Made by a program: the position numbers and the translations under genes. Positions 28,321 to 37,702 of a stretch of 64,000 bases of DNA are shown here, in pieces (the stretch's first letter is position 1; every line of letters begins with the position of its first letter). The DNA lies in assembly GCF_011927635.1 (NCBI RefSeq), contig NZ_JAATJB010000009.1, positions 1-64,000 on the forward strand. Reading direction: 5' to 3'. This stretch comes from Sphingomonas trueperi. Lineage in GTDB: Bacteria > Pseudomonadota > Alphaproteobacteria > Sphingomonadales > Sphingomonadaceae. The notes below the pieces were generated by a model. The model had not been told where the DNA came from. It did not search any database and saw only the letters and a list, made by a program, of their open reading frames with translations.

Positions 28321-29084
28321 CGGGCGAGCGCCGCCAGTCGCTCGGCCTGCTCGCGCGGCACCGCGACCAGCGCATCGGCCGCGGCGCCACCCTTGCCGGC
28401 GAGCAGGTCGCGTGGGGAAGCGTCGCCGACGACGCGGCCGGCTTCCATCACCAGGATCCGATCGGCGAGCAGCAGCGCCTCGGCCATGTCGTGGGTCACC
28501 AGGATGGTGGTGAGCCCCATGGTTTCGTGCAGCGCGCGGATCGCCTTGCCGAGCGCGTCGCGGGTAACGGGATCGAGCGCGCCGAACGGCTCGTCCATCA
28601 GCAGCAGCTTGGGCGACGTGGCGAGCGCGCGGGCGACGCCGACCCGCTGGCGCTGGCCGCCGGAAAGCGCGTCCGGCAATCGCGCGGCCATCGCCTCGGG
28701 GAGATCGACCAGCCGCAGCAGCTCGGCGACGCGTGCCTGTCGATCCGTCGTGCCCGCCAGCTTCAGCCCGATCGCGACATTTTCGCCGACGGTGAGGTGC
28801 GGGAACAGGCCGACATTCTGGAAGACATAGCCGATCCGCCGGCGCAGCAGGTGCGGGGGCTCGGCATCGACCGGCTCGCCGTCGATCAGGACGCGACCTT
28901 CGCTCGGCGCGATCAGCCGATTGACCATCTTGAGCAGGGTCGACTTGCCCGAGCCCGAGGCGCCGACCAGCGCGACAAAGCTGCCGCCGGCGATCTTCAG
29001 CGACACCCCGTCGACCGCCCGCGCGCCCTTCGCATAGGTTTTGCTGACGCCTTCAAGGGCAACGCTGCGCAACGGGTCCGGCAT
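28317..29084 (-). CDS. Osmoprotectant ABC importer, ATP-binding subunit
   Basis: An ATPase of 255 aa with Walker A GASGSGKST, Q-loop VFQNVGLFPHLTV, signature LSGGQRQRVGVARAL, Walker B LLLMDEPFGALDP and the H-loop ILVTHD. It resembles OpuCA/ProV but lacks the C-terminal CBS domains that sense ionic strength in some members. Start ATG 29084 (MPDPLRSVAL) is preferred; TTG 29114 is an in-frame alternative. Neither has a strong SD. It is the first gene of the transporter pair. Confidence 0.9.
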   Translation of the reverse strand: MPDPLRSVALEGVSKTYAKGARAVDGVSLKIAGGSFVALVGASGSGKSTLLKMVNRLIAPSEGRVLIDGEPVDAEPPHLLRRRIGYVFQNVGLFPHLTVGENVAIGLKLAGTTDRQARVAELLRLVDLPEAMAARLPDALSGGQRQRVGVARALATSPKLLLMDEPFGALDPVTRDALGKAIRALHETMGLTTILVTHDMAEALLLADRILVMEAGRVVGDASPRDLLAGKGGAAADALVAVPREQAERLAALAR

Positions 29085-29130
29085 CGCCCATGCTTGTGGG
29101 CAATGTCGCGGCAAAGGTCAAAGCTGCCGC

Positions 29131-31794
29131 TCAGTTCGGCCGGATCGCGATCCCCGCCACCACCGCATCGCCGCCGACAGGCTCGAACGCCAGCACCAGG
29201 CGCCCGCCACTGCTCTTCACCTGAAAACTGCGCGTGACGGCCTTGTTGACGCCGCCGGCTGCCTGCAGCGGCGAGAAGGCCTCGATCACCCGCTTGCCAT
29301 CGGCCAGCACCGCGAAGCTGCGCGCCGCGCCCTTGGCCGCATCGGGCTCGAAGCTGGCGATGTTCACCGTCCAGCTGCCGTCGGGCAGGGGGATGTCGTA
29401 GCCGAACTTGCCCTCGCGGTAGCTGCCGAACAGCGCGGGGCTGTCGGTGCCCTCCACCTTGGGCGGCGGGGCGAAAGGCGAGCGGCCGGCGAGCACCTTC
29501 GCCGTGCCGCCCCGGAAGAAGTCGTCCGAGCCATAGCGGTCGCCGCCCATCGTGCCGCCGACCAGCGCGCCGCTGTCGATGAACACGCCCTTGCGCGGAT
29601 TGGGCGCGTTCCAGTCGAGCGCATCGGTGACCTGCTTGCCGCCGATGTTGGCGGTAGCGACGAGATGGTTGGCACCCGGTGCCAGCGCCACGCCCGGCCA
29701 CACGCAGATTCGATCGGGGCAGGCGACCTCACCCACGGGCTTGCCGTTGACCGACAGCGACACCCGATCGGCATTGGAATAGCCGCGCACGTCGGTCACC
29801 GCATAGGCGCGGTCGACATAGCGGCGGCCGTTGAGGTGCAGCACCGGCGCGTCCGACCAGCTGGCCTGGAGGAAATAAAAGGCGTCCTTTCGGGTCTTGC
29901 GGTCGTAGGAAACCAGGCCCTTGGTGTTGATGTCGGTGGCGTCGCCTTCGTTGCGCATCGTCGTGGCGAAATCGAACAGGTTCCACAGCCAGCTCGCCGA
30001 CAGATAGGGCCGCGCGCGGATCTGCTTCCAATTCTCCTCGATCGCGAGGCTCTGATATTCCTCGGGCTGGGGGCGACCATAGGCGGCGACCGGGCCGCCG
30101 CGCGGATTGTCGCTATGCTGGGTCATCGCGCCCCCGGCACCCCATTCGCTGAGGCCGATCGGCAGCGCCGGATGCTTGGCATGGAGCGCATCGAGCGCGG
30201 GGCCGACGCCGTCCAGATCGCCATAATACCAGCCATAATAGCGGTTGAGCCCCATCACCTGGGTGACGCCGTTGAGGCTGGGTGCCCCCTGCATCGACAG
30301 GATCGAGGGCGTGTCCTCGCAGCAATCGGCATAGACGGTCAGCCGGCTCGGGTCTTCGGCGCGCGCCAGCCGATCGAGCCGCTCCAGCATCGAGCGGGAC
30401 TGGGCAGGCTTGCCGCTGCCCTTCCGCATCGCATCGATCGCCGCGCCGATATCGGCCTCGTTGCCCACCGACCAGAGCAGGATCGAGGGATGGTTGTAGT
30501 TCTGGTGGATCAGCTCGCGCAGCTGTTCCTCGGCATTGGCGATCGTCTCCGGCGCGGGCGGCAGGCTGGGCTCGACATTGGCCTCGTGCACGAAGGGGAG
30601 TTCGGCCCACACCACCATGCCCGCCTTGTCGGCCTCGTCGGTCCATTCCTGGGCGTGCTGGTAATGCGCGTGCCGGATGGTGTTGGCGCCGAGCTCAAGC
30701 GCGAGGGCCATGTCGCGGGCATGGTCCTCGGGGGTGAGCGCCCAGCCCTTGCCGCCGACGTCCTGGTGTCGCGAGACGCCGTGCAGCGGGGTGGGCTTGC
30801 CGTTGAGGATCAGGCCCCGATTGGGATCGAAGGCGAAGCTGCGGATGCCGAGCGGCTGGACCTGCCGGTCGATCACCCGAGCGCCGTCGCGCAGCTCGCT
30901 GACGACGCGGTAGAGATAGGGATCCGCGCGGCCCTGCCAGAGGTGGGGGCTCGCGAGGGTAAGGCCACGTTCCACCGCCAGCGCCTGGCCGGGCGCGAGC
31001 GCAGCCGGCACGCGATCGGTGGCGACGGGCTTGCCGGTTGCGTCCTGAATGGTGGTGGTGAGCGTTAGCGTGCGGGCGCGAGTGCCGAGGTTGCGCAGCA
31101 GCGTCTTCGCGGCGACCTCGGCTCGCTCCGCGGAGACCTTCGGCGTGTGCAGATACACGCCCGGCCCGCCATGATCGGCGAGATCGATATGCGCATCCTC
31201 CACCGCCACTAGCCGCACGCCGCGATAGATGCCGCCCTGTACGAAGAAATCGCCGCCAAGCGGGATCACATGCTCCGTGCTGCTGCCCGGCGCCGAAGCG
31301 CTGTTGTCGGCGCGGACCGCAAGGCTGTTGGCGCCGGGCTTGAGCGCCCCGGTCACGTCGATCCGGAAGCGAGCGAAGGCGCCGGCATGGCGGCCGACAT
31401 GCGTTCCGTTCACCCATACATCGGCGATCTTCGAGACGCCGTCGAATTCGAGGAACAGCCGCCGTCCGTTCAGCGCGGCGGGGACGGTAAGGCTGCGGCG
31501 ATACCAGCCCAGGCCCTGCCGCATATCGGCATCCGCCGCGCGGGTGACGGCATAGGTGCCGACCTTGTTCCAGGTGTGCGGCACCGATACCGGCTGCCAG
31601 GCCGCATCGTCGAAGCTGGGAGCGGCCGGGCCGGCATCGGCGTCGCCGGAGTGGAAGCGCCAGCCGGTAGAGAGATCGATCGTCGCGCGCGGCTCGGCGG
31701 TGGTCTGGCGCGTAGACTGCGGTTGTGCACAAGCCGGTGCCACGATCGCGGCGGAGGACAGCAAGAGGGCGGCCAAAGCCGAATTCGTGCGCAT
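29131..31794 (-). CDS. Secreted GH2-family beta-galactosidase-like enzyme with malectin-like C-terminus
   Basis: A glycoside hydrolase of 887 aa with a signal peptide ending near PACAQ. The N-terminal sugar-binding domain contains WQPVSVPHTWNKVG and GLGWYRRSLTVP. An Ig-like domain follows, then the TIM barrel. The acid/base Glu is about 446 in WSVGNEADIG and the nucleophile Glu about 550 in IGLSEWGAGG. The C-terminal 170 residues resemble a malectin-type sugar-binding domain (SYREGKFGYDIPLPDGSWTV). The exact sugar (beta-galactoside, beta-glucuronide or mannoside) is not decided. A GntR-like operator candidate sits at 31838-31848. Confidence 0.92.
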   Translation of the reverse strand: MRTNSALAALLLSSAAIVAPACAQPQSTRQTTAEPRATIDLSTGWRFHSGDADAGPAAPSFDDAAWQPVSVPHTWNKVGTYAVTRAADADMRQGLGWYRRSLTVPAALNGRRLFLEFDGVSKIADVWVNGTHVGRHAGAFARFRIDVTGALKPGANSLAVRADNSASAPGSSTEHVIPLGGDFFVQGGIYRGVRLVAVEDAHIDLADHGGPGVYLHTPKVSAERAEVAAKTLLRNLGTRARTLTLTTTIQDATGKPVATDRVPAALAPGQALAVERGLTLASPHLWQGRADPYLYRVVSELRDGARVIDRQVQPLGIRSFAFDPNRGLILNGKPTPLHGVSRHQDVGGKGWALTPEDHARDMALALELGANTIRHAHYQHAQEWTDEADKAGMVVWAELPFVHEANVEPSLPPAPETIANAEEQLRELIHQNYNHPSILLWSVGNEADIGAAIDAMRKGSGKPAQSRSMLERLDRLARAEDPSRLTVYADCCEDTPSILSMQGAPSLNGVTQVMGLNRYYGWYYGDLDGVGPALDALHAKHPALPIGLSEWGAGGAMTQHSDNPRGGPVAAYGRPQPEEYQSLAIEENWKQIRARPYLSASWLWNLFDFATTMRNEGDATDINTKGLVSYDRKTRKDAFYFLQASWSDAPVLHLNGRRYVDRAYAVTDVRGYSNADRVSLSVNGKPVGEVACPDRICVWPGVALAPGANHLVATANIGGKQVTDALDWNAPNPRKGVFIDSGALVGGTMGGDRYGSDDFFRGGTAKVLAGRSPFAPPPKVEGTDSPALFGSYREGKFGYDIPLPDGSWTVNIASFEPDAAKGAARSFAVLADGKRVIEAFSPLQAAGGVNKAVTRSFQVKSSGGRLVLAFEPVGGDAVVAGIAIRPN

Positions 31795-31837
31795 TGCGAT
31801 GTCTCTCCCATGGCGATCGCTTGCTGCGCCGCCTTAT

Positions 31838-31848
31838 TGGTCATACCA
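31838..31848 (-). promoter_or_regulatory. GntR/FCD-type operator candidate
   Basis: TGGTCATACCA is an 11-bp palindrome that fits the TNGTNNNACNA pattern known for FadR/UxuR-type GntR regulators. It lies 44 bases before the GH2 start. A partial second copy, TGGTCTGTCA, begins at 31861. No GntR gene is in the window. Confidence 0.45.
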
Positions 31849-31908
31849 CTCGAAGAGAGGTGGTCTGTCAATAAAGAGCATCACAGGGCTGCAAATGCAG
31901 CCCCCGGA

Positions 31909-32661
31909 TTATACCGAGCCGCCGAGCGTGCGGCGGTAGAAGTCGACGGTCAGCGCCATTGCCTGGAGGAACAGCGCGGGATCGTAGCGCGGGCCCTCGT
32001 CACGCAGGAAAGCGTGCTGGGCGTTGAGCTCGTGCCAGGCATAGGAGGCGCCAACTTCTTCCAGCCGCGCCCGGATCGCCTCGCGGCCTGCGAAGGGAAT
32101 GTGCGGGTCCTGCCGCCCCCAGACGAGCAGCAGTTCGGCCTTCAGCTCGGCCATCCTCGGCAGGCTGTCGTCGCTGCGGCCTTCGCCGAGCGTGCCCGAG
32201 TGGATGTCGGTGGGATAGAAGCAGGCGGCCGCCGAGACGCGCGGGTCGAGCGCCGCGCGATAGGCGAGGTGCCCACCCAGGCACACGCCGAAGGTGCCGA
32301 GCTTGCCCGAGCAGGCGGTGTGCGCCGCGAGCGCGGTCAGCGCCGCGGTGGCGTCCGCATCGAAGGCGGCAACCGGCTTGGTGATCTTGAGCGCATTGCC
32401 GCGATCGGTGCCCGCCTGATCATAGGCGAGCACCGTGCCCGCCGGCTCGTACTCGTGATACACCTCGGGCACCGCGACGAGCAGGCCATTGCCCGCGAGC
32501 ATCGCCGCCAGCCGCCGGATCGGCGCGGTGACCTGGTAGATCTCCGAGAACAGCAGCACGCCCGGGAAGCGACCCTCCACCGCCGGGCGGAACAGATGCA
32601 TCCGCATCGTGCCGCCGCCGGGGACCTCGATGTCCTGGGTCTCGTCGCTGCGGATGATCAT
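31909..32661 (-). CDS. Dienelactone hydrolase family protein
   Basis: An alpha/beta hydrolase of 250 aa. The nucleophile elbow is GVCLGGH, with Cys as the nucleophile as in dienelactone hydrolase. An Asp (RQDPHIP) and a His (NAQHAFL) sit at the expected positions for the rest of the triad. The N-terminal GGGTMRMHLFRPA and the segment FPGVLLFSEIYQVT are family-typical. There is no signal peptide, so it is cytoplasmic. It lies 115 bases upstream of the GH2 gene on the same strand. The substrate is uncertain because this family is broad. Confidence 0.9.
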   Translation of the reverse strand: MIIRSDETQDIEVPGGGTMRMHLFRPAVEGRFPGVLLFSEIYQVTAPIRRLAAMLAGNGLLVAVPEVYHEYEPAGTVLAYDQAGTDRGNALKITKPVAAFDADATAALTALAAHTACSGKLGTFGVCLGGHLAYRAALDPRVSAAACFYPTDIHSGTLGEGRSDDSLPRMAELKAELLLVWGRQDPHIPFAGREAIRARLEEVGASYAWHELNAQHAFLRDEGPRYDPALFLQAMALTVDFYRRTLGGSV

Positions 32662-32738
32662 GGGCTGCTCCCTTATGCCGGTTCGACGGCGGCTTTACAC
32701 GAGAGCGGCCGCAGAGGAACCCACACCTCGCCGCCAGC

Positions 32739-32833
32739 CGTCATCCCGGCGAAAGCCGGGATCCATTGGCGCTCCTTCGCGGCTCTTGCAGGCACCGAGG
32801 AGCGACTGGATCCCGGTTTTCACCGGGATGACG
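32739..32833. repeat. 95-bp inverted-repeat element (REP/MITE-like)
   Basis: Arms of 27 bp at 32739-32765 and 32807-32833 are inverted copies with two mismatches. Each arm contains its own small palindrome (CCCGGCGAAAGCCGGG). The arms flank a 41-bp centre. The start CGTCATCCCGGCGAAAGCCG is the kind of intergenic repeat often seen in sphingomonad genomes. It lies in the 275-bp gap between two divergently oriented genes. Confidence 0.75.
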
Positions 32834-32936
32834 ATGGCTGGGGAGTGGATCGCGCCCGACGGGCATGAGGGCTATCCACAGATTCGTCGGCGCCCCCGCT
32901 GGACAGCCCGGCGCCTGCCCGAATAGCGGCAGGCGC

Positions 32937-33155
32937 ATGCCTGTCATTGCTACCATCATGAATTCGAACACCGGCGAACCCATCCAGAAGATGACGTTCA
33001 ACCGCATGCCCAAGCCCTGGGCGTCCTTTACTCTTTCGAACGGCGAACTGGTCCAGGCCAGCCGCGTCGACATCGGCAAGCCTGCGCCGGGCAAGGTCGT
33101 CGTGCCGGTCCATGTCTGGGTCGCGCCCAAGAAGACCGACCGGCAGGACGATTAA
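32937..33155 (+). CDS. Small hypothetical protein
   Basis: A 72-aa protein starting at ATG 32937 (MPVIATIMNSNTGEPIQKMT). It contains WASFTLSNGELVQASRVDIG and a valine-rich strand KVVVPVHVWVAP, suggesting a small beta-rich fold. The codon pattern is typical of the region. There is no signal peptide, and I do not recognise the family. It converges on the GH144 gene with a 12-base gap, so it is not part of that operon. An upstream extension to 32865 is poorly supported. Confidence 0.6.
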   Translation: MPVIATIMNSNTGEPIQKMTFNRMPKPWASFTLSNGELVQASRVDIGKPAPGKVVVPVHVWVAPKKTDRQDD

Positions 33156-33167
33156 AGCCGGCCGGCC

Positions 33168-34586
33168 CTAGAGCCACCCGCCCTTGAAGCCAGCGCGCTG
33201 CAGCCCGCGACGGATATGCGGGTTGCGGCGCATCACCTCCCAGACGAGGCCGCTGCGCAGGTTCTCGATCATCAGCAGGATCGGCCCCTGGTCGATCCCC
33301 AGATGGTCGCCATCGACCCAGCCGATGCCGGGCACGATCTTGCCGTGCTTGAGCGGCGCGGTCGCGCGGGTCAGCGTGGGGTTGAAGCTGTCGAGAAAGC
33401 CGTAGCGGCCATAGATGCCGCGGCCATAGCGCGCGTGCATCGTCGCCACCGCGCGGCCGGCCAGTTCCGGCTCGAACGCGATCGAGGCGGCAGCGGCCGT
33501 CGGCGCCAGCGTGCCGTCGTCGCGATCGTCGGGCCCGCGTGCGGAGTAGCTGAAGAACTGGCGCTCGCGGCCGCCGATCCGCTGCCTGAAGTCGCCAGGC
33601 CCGTCGCAGGCGGTCAGGCCCCAAACATCCGCGCCATAGCCGGTCCAGCCGCCCGGATTGGCGATCGCATAGGCGCGCTGCGCCCGCACCGCGCGGCGGC
33701 TGTTCTCGAAATAGTCGATGCCCTTGGCCGCCATATAGGGATCGCGGATGCCGCGGAAATCGATCCAGCAATGGCTGTACTGGTGGATGAAGAGCGGCGC
33801 GAAATGGAGGTGCGGCTCGCCCCATTTGTCGCTCCACTGCGCGTCGAAGCGCGCCGTCCACGCAGTCCAGGTCTCGGGCGGCAGCGGATGGCTCGGCGAG
33901 CCGAGCGCCAGCACATAGAGCAGCAGTCCCTCGTTATAGATGTTCCAGTCCGAGGGGATGAAGCCGCTCTCGGGATGCCAGCCCATCGACACGAAGGGCG
34001 GGCGCGGGGTGATCCAGGTCCAGTCGACCGCGGCATAAAGCTGGTCGGCGAGGGCGCGGATCTCGGCCTCTTGGGACTCGTCGGCATCGAACCAGCTCTG
34101 CGCGAACAGCACGCCGCCCAGCAGCAGCGCGGTGTCGATCGTCGACAGCTCGGCGCGGGCGAAGCGGCGGCCCTTGGTGGTGCCGAGGAAATGGTAGAAG
34201 AAGCCCTTGTAACCGCTGGCGTCGCTCTGGCCGTCGCCCTGCGGCGCGGTGGCGAAGAAGCGCAGCGTGGCGAGCGTGCGGGTGCGCGCCTGTTCGCGGG
34301 TGATCCAGCCATTGGTGACGCCGATCGGATAGGCGGTGAGCGCGAAGCCCACCGCGGCGATCGAGGCGAAGGAGGGGGTGGGCCAGCGATCGGGCGCAAG
34401 GCCGGTCTCGGGATCGGTGGTGTCCCAGAAATAGCGGAAGGTGCGTTCCTGCAGGTCGCGGATGAGCGGGTCTGCCGCCGGCGCGGGGCCGGTCCCGCCG
34501 AGGCGGGTGCCGGGTTGCGAGCATGCGCCCGCGAGGCCCGCCAGCGCCACCGCGCCGGAGCCGAGCAGTTGCCTGCGATCGATCAT
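33168..34586 (-). CDS. Glucoamylase-fold lipoprotein, GH144-type (beta-1,2-glucanase candidate)
   Basis: An exported 472-aa protein. The N-terminus DRRQLLGSGAVALAGLAGAC combines a twin-arginine-like motif with a lipobox (LAGAC, Cys about 22). The rest matches the (alpha/alpha)6-barrel family PF10091, classified as GH144, whose characterised members are endo-beta-1,2-glucanases. Segments include LQERTFRYFWDTTDPETGLA, FVSMGWHPESGFIPSDWNIY, LFIHQYSHCWIDFRG and GIGWVDGDHLGIDQGPILLM. It is the third gene of lacI-receptor-GH144. The nearby GH3 beta-glucosidase could finish hydrolysis of released oligosaccharides. Family membership is fairly sure; the substrate is inferred. Confidence 0.88.
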   Translation of the reverse strand: MIDRRQLLGSGAVALAGLAGACSQPGTRLGGTGPAPAADPLIRDLQERTFRYFWDTTDPETGLAPDRWPTPSFASIAAVGFALTAYPIGVTNGWITREQARTRTLATLRFFATAPQGDGQSDASGYKGFFYHFLGTTKGRRFARAELSTIDTALLLGGVLFAQSWFDADESQEAEIRALADQLYAAVDWTWITPRPPFVSMGWHPESGFIPSDWNIYNEGLLLYVLALGSPSHPLPPETWTAWTARFDAQWSDKWGEPHLHFAPLFIHQYSHCWIDFRGIRDPYMAAKGIDYFENSRRAVRAQRAYAIANPGGWTGYGADVWGLTACDGPGDFRQRIGGRERQFFSYSARGPDDRDDGTLAPTAAAASIAFEPELAGRAVATMHARYGRGIYGRYGFLDSFNPTLTRATAPLKHGKIVPGIGWVDGDHLGIDQGPILLMIENLRSGLVWEVMRRNPHIRRGLQRAGFKGGWL

Positions 34587-34649
34587 GAAACTTGGGTCCT
34601 CAAAAAGATGGGGCGCCGCACGGGAGATGCGCCGCCCCAGTAGGAGGGA

Positions 34650-37600
34650 TCAGAAGGAATAGCCGACCGACAGCTTGAAGGTGCGCGGCGGGTTGCCGCC
34701 GACGTCATAGCTGCTGCGCGCGCCCCAGTTCGACGAGGCGGGGTCGTTGTTGAAGGTGACGAAGTTATAGTCGTTGAACACGTTCAGCACGTCGACGCGG
34801 AAGCGCAGGCGGGTCTGGTCGCTGATGAACTTGATCGGCACGTACTTGGTGAGCGCCATGTCGATCTGGCGCCGACCCCAGCCGCCGCCCGAACCATCGG
34901 TCTCACGCCCGACGATCACGCGCTGGAACGGGTTGGACTGGTTCAGGATCGCCTTCTGATAGGCGGCCGATTCGACCTGAAGCTTGGACGAGAAGGAGAA
35001 GCCCAGTGGCAGATCGACGCTGCCCGCCATGACGAGGCGATGCCGCGGCACGCCCGACGAGCGCAGCATCGGATAGTCGCTGATCGACGGGAAATCGAGC
35101 AGATAGGTCTCGCCGAGCTGGTTCTCGGTGGCTTCGGTGTAGGTGTAGGTGGCATCCAGGCTCCAGGGCGAGGCCTGGGTGTAGGTCTTGGTGACCTTGA
35201 AATAGACCGAGTCCGCGTTGGTCTTCAGTCCGTTGGTGCCGAGGATGATGCTGCGATAGCCCGGGGGCGAGAAGCCGAACGGCGGCGCCGGAGTGTCGGT
35301 CGGATTGGCGGGATCGTTGAAGAAGAAGCTGCCGTCCGGCCGCCGATTGCCGAGCAGAAAGGCGAAGCCGTTCCTGCTGGCGATATGGCTGTAGCCGAGC
35401 TCGAGCCCGAGCTGTTGGAAACGGCCGCGGATGCCCAGGCTGAACTGGTCCGAATAGGGGACCTTCAGGTCGTTCTTGAGGAAGCGGAACTCGCGTCCGC
35501 CGCCGACGGCACCGGTGAGCAACTGCTGGCGGCCTTCGGGCGTCAGGTAGATCGGGTTCCAGGTGACGCAGGTGGTTGCATCCGCGCCCTGGCAGGCGTT
35601 GTTCGGATTGGAGTCGGCGCCGATGAAGTTGAAGTTGCGAACGGCGTAGGCGCTCTGGTTCACTTCCTGCTGGAGGAAGTCGAACTGGTTGCGGTCATAG
35701 GAGCGGCCATAGCCGCCGAACACCGCGAACCGTCCGGCTTCGTCGATGCGATAGGTGAAGCCGAGGCGCGGCTGGAAGGCGCCGGTGAAGGTCTTGCGGT
35801 TGCGGCCGTTCGAAATGAAATCGTTGATGTTGTAGTCGGCGTTGACGAGGTTGGGATAATTGGTGGGCGCGATCGCCGCGAGATTTTCCTGCGAGGTCAC
35901 GAAATTGACGAACGCCGGGGTCCGTTCGTAATCCCAGCGCAGGCCGAGGTTCAGCGTCAGGTGCGAGGTGACGTCCCAGTCGTCCTGCGCATAGACGCCG
36001 AACTGGAAGTTGCTGGAGCGCACGTCGACCGGGCCGGTGCCCGTCGGTACGCCGAAGTCGAGCCGATACGGGATCTGGTCGTTGAAGCCGGTCGGGCTGA
36101 ACGCGTTGATGTCATAGGTGAACTGCGGGTTGGCGCGGTTCTGCTCGATCGAGCGCAGGCGAATGAAGCTCGCCTTGGTGCCGACCTTGATGGTGTGCCC
36201 GCTGAACCCGGTCCAGGTGAAGTCGTCCTGGAAGGTCCAGCCCTTCTGGCCCTTGTTCTGCTGGCTGCCGCCGCCGCCATAGCGCAGCAGATCGGTGCGG
36301 GTGAAGTTGCCGTTGTTCAGCGTCGAGGCCTGGAAGAAGAAGGCGTTCCCGCTCGTCTCGGGCGTCGGCGCCCATTTCGTGTCCTGGTAGGAGACGCGGG
36401 CGTCGTTGATCCAATTGTCCTCGCTGTGCTGCCAGCGGAGCATGAAGCGCTTCTCGTCGACCTTGTTGAGCGTCGCGGTGCTCGGCGCGTTGATGCCGGT
36501 CTGGATCTGCGAGCCCGATTCCTTGCGATACTTGCCGGTCAGTTCGACCAGGTCCCTGTCGGTCGGCTCGATATCGATCTTGCCGAAATACAGGTCCTCG
36601 TTGAATCGCTGCGAGAAGGTGCCGAAATACTGCTGGTACTGTGACGGGAAGATGCTGGTCGAGACGCCGTTCTCCGGCCGCACGTCATACGGGCTGTCGA
36701 TCCGCTTGCCTTCGTACGTCACGAAGAAATGTGCGCGGTCCTGGATGATCGGACCACCCAGCGCGACGCCGAACTGCTTGTTGTTGGAGTTCACCTTGTC
36801 GCGCTTGACCGGGAAAAGCTCGGTCGGCCGGCGCGTGCGCAGGTCTTGGTTGGTGTAGTCGATGAAGCCTTCGCCGTGGAACTCGTTGGTGCCCGACTTG
36901 GTCGCGGCGGTGATCGCCACCGAGCTGACCTGGTCGAACTCGGCCTTGTAGTTGGACGACAGCACCTGATACTCGCCGATCGCGAGCTGGGGGAACGGGT
37001 TGCCTGCCGAGCTGTCCTGGCCGGTGATGCCGTTCTTGAGGACATAGTCCTTCTGGCTGACGCCATCGATGAACACGTTGACGGTGTTGCTGGCCTGGGC
37101 GCCGCCCTGGATGCGCGACTCCCCATTGGCGCCCTCGATGAAGCGCACGCCCGGCGCGAGGTCTGCGAAGGCGAGGAAGTTGCGGTTGTTCTGCGGCAGC
37201 TGCTCGATCAGCCGCTGGGTGATGTTGATGCCCACCTGGCCGCCGTCCAGCGAGCGGATGCGGTTGCCGGTGACGACGATCTCGTCGCCCGTCGCGGGCG
37301 CCGCGGTGTCGTCGCCTGCGGGCGCCGCGCCGGCGTCGGCGGTCGGCGCGCTGGTGATGGTCGTCAGGTCGAGGTCGAGGCCGGCATTCTGGCCGACGCG
37401 CAGCGTGAACGCGTCCGAATTGCGCACGCCGTTCTGCAGCTTGATCTCGAGGCGATAGGTGCCCGGACGCAGCGAAGCGAAGTTGTAGCTGCCGTCGGCG
37501 CCGACGGTCGCGCTACGGCGGATGCCGGTCGACACTTCGATCGCGGTCACTTCGGTGACCGGGTTGTCGGCGGGCGTGGTGATCGTGCCGCGCAGCGAGG

Positions 37601-37700
37601 CTTGGCCGACCTGGGCCATGGCAGGGGCGGGGGCGAGCAGGGCACCGGTGCCCAGCGCGGTCATCGTCAGCAATGCAGAACGCAAAACGAGCTTGTTCAT
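34650..37700 (-). CDS. Oar-like TonB-dependent receptor with carboxypeptidase-regulatory domain
   Basis: A large outer-membrane receptor of 1016 aa. After the signal peptide (ending PAMAQ) comes a carboxypeptidase-regulatory-like domain (VGQASLRGTITTPADNPVTE and YNFASLRPGTYRLEIK). Next are the TonB-box region DEIVVTGNRIRSL, a plug with VNVFIDGVSQKDYVLK, and a barrel ending in FKLSVGYSF. It starts only 2 bases after the lacI stop, with an SD (GGAGA) inside the end of lacI, so lacI and the receptor are co-transcribed. The GH144 gene follows 63 bases on. A glucan or its oligosaccharides are the likely cargo, from context. Confidence 0.93.
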   Translation of the reverse strand: MNKLVLRSALLTMTALGTGALLAPAPAMAQVGQASLRGTITTPADNPVTEVTAIEVSTGIRRSATVGADGSYNFASLRPGTYRLEIKLQNGVRNSDAFTLRVGQNAGLDLDLTTITSAPTADAGAAPAGDDTAAPATGDEIVVTGNRIRSLDGGQVGINITQRLIEQLPQNNRNFLAFADLAPGVRFIEGANGESRIQGGAQASNTVNVFIDGVSQKDYVLKNGITGQDSSAGNPFPQLAIGEYQVLSSNYKAEFDQVSSVAITAATKSGTNEFHGEGFIDYTNQDLRTRRPTELFPVKRDKVNSNNKQFGVALGGPIIQDRAHFFVTYEGKRIDSPYDVRPENGVSTSIFPSQYQQYFGTFSQRFNEDLYFGKIDIEPTDRDLVELTGKYRKESGSQIQTGINAPSTATLNKVDEKRFMLRWQHSEDNWINDARVSYQDTKWAPTPETSGNAFFFQASTLNNGNFTRTDLLRYGGGGSQQNKGQKGWTFQDDFTWTGFSGHTIKVGTKASFIRLRSIEQNRANPQFTYDINAFSPTGFNDQIPYRLDFGVPTGTGPVDVRSSNFQFGVYAQDDWDVTSHLTLNLGLRWDYERTPAFVNFVTSQENLAAIAPTNYPNLVNADYNINDFISNGRNRKTFTGAFQPRLGFTYRIDEAGRFAVFGGYGRSYDRNQFDFLQQEVNQSAYAVRNFNFIGADSNPNNACQGADATTCVTWNPIYLTPEGRQQLLTGAVGGGREFRFLKNDLKVPYSDQFSLGIRGRFQQLGLELGYSHIASRNGFAFLLGNRRPDGSFFFNDPANPTDTPAPPFGFSPPGYRSIILGTNGLKTNADSVYFKVTKTYTQASPWSLDATYTYTEATENQLGETYLLDFPSISDYPMLRSSGVPRHRLVMAGSVDLPLGFSFSSKLQVESAAYQKAILNQSNPFQRVIVGRETDGSGGGWGRRQIDMALTKYVPIKFISDQTRLRFRVDVLNVFNDYNFVTFNNDPASSNWGARSSYDVGGNPPRTFKLSVGYSF

Positions 37701-37702
37701 GG

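Noticed and set aside
29041..31068. 675-aa plus-strand frame opposite the GH2 gene
   Set aside because: An antisense shadow; the minus-strand product has both GH2 catalytic residues and a signal peptide.
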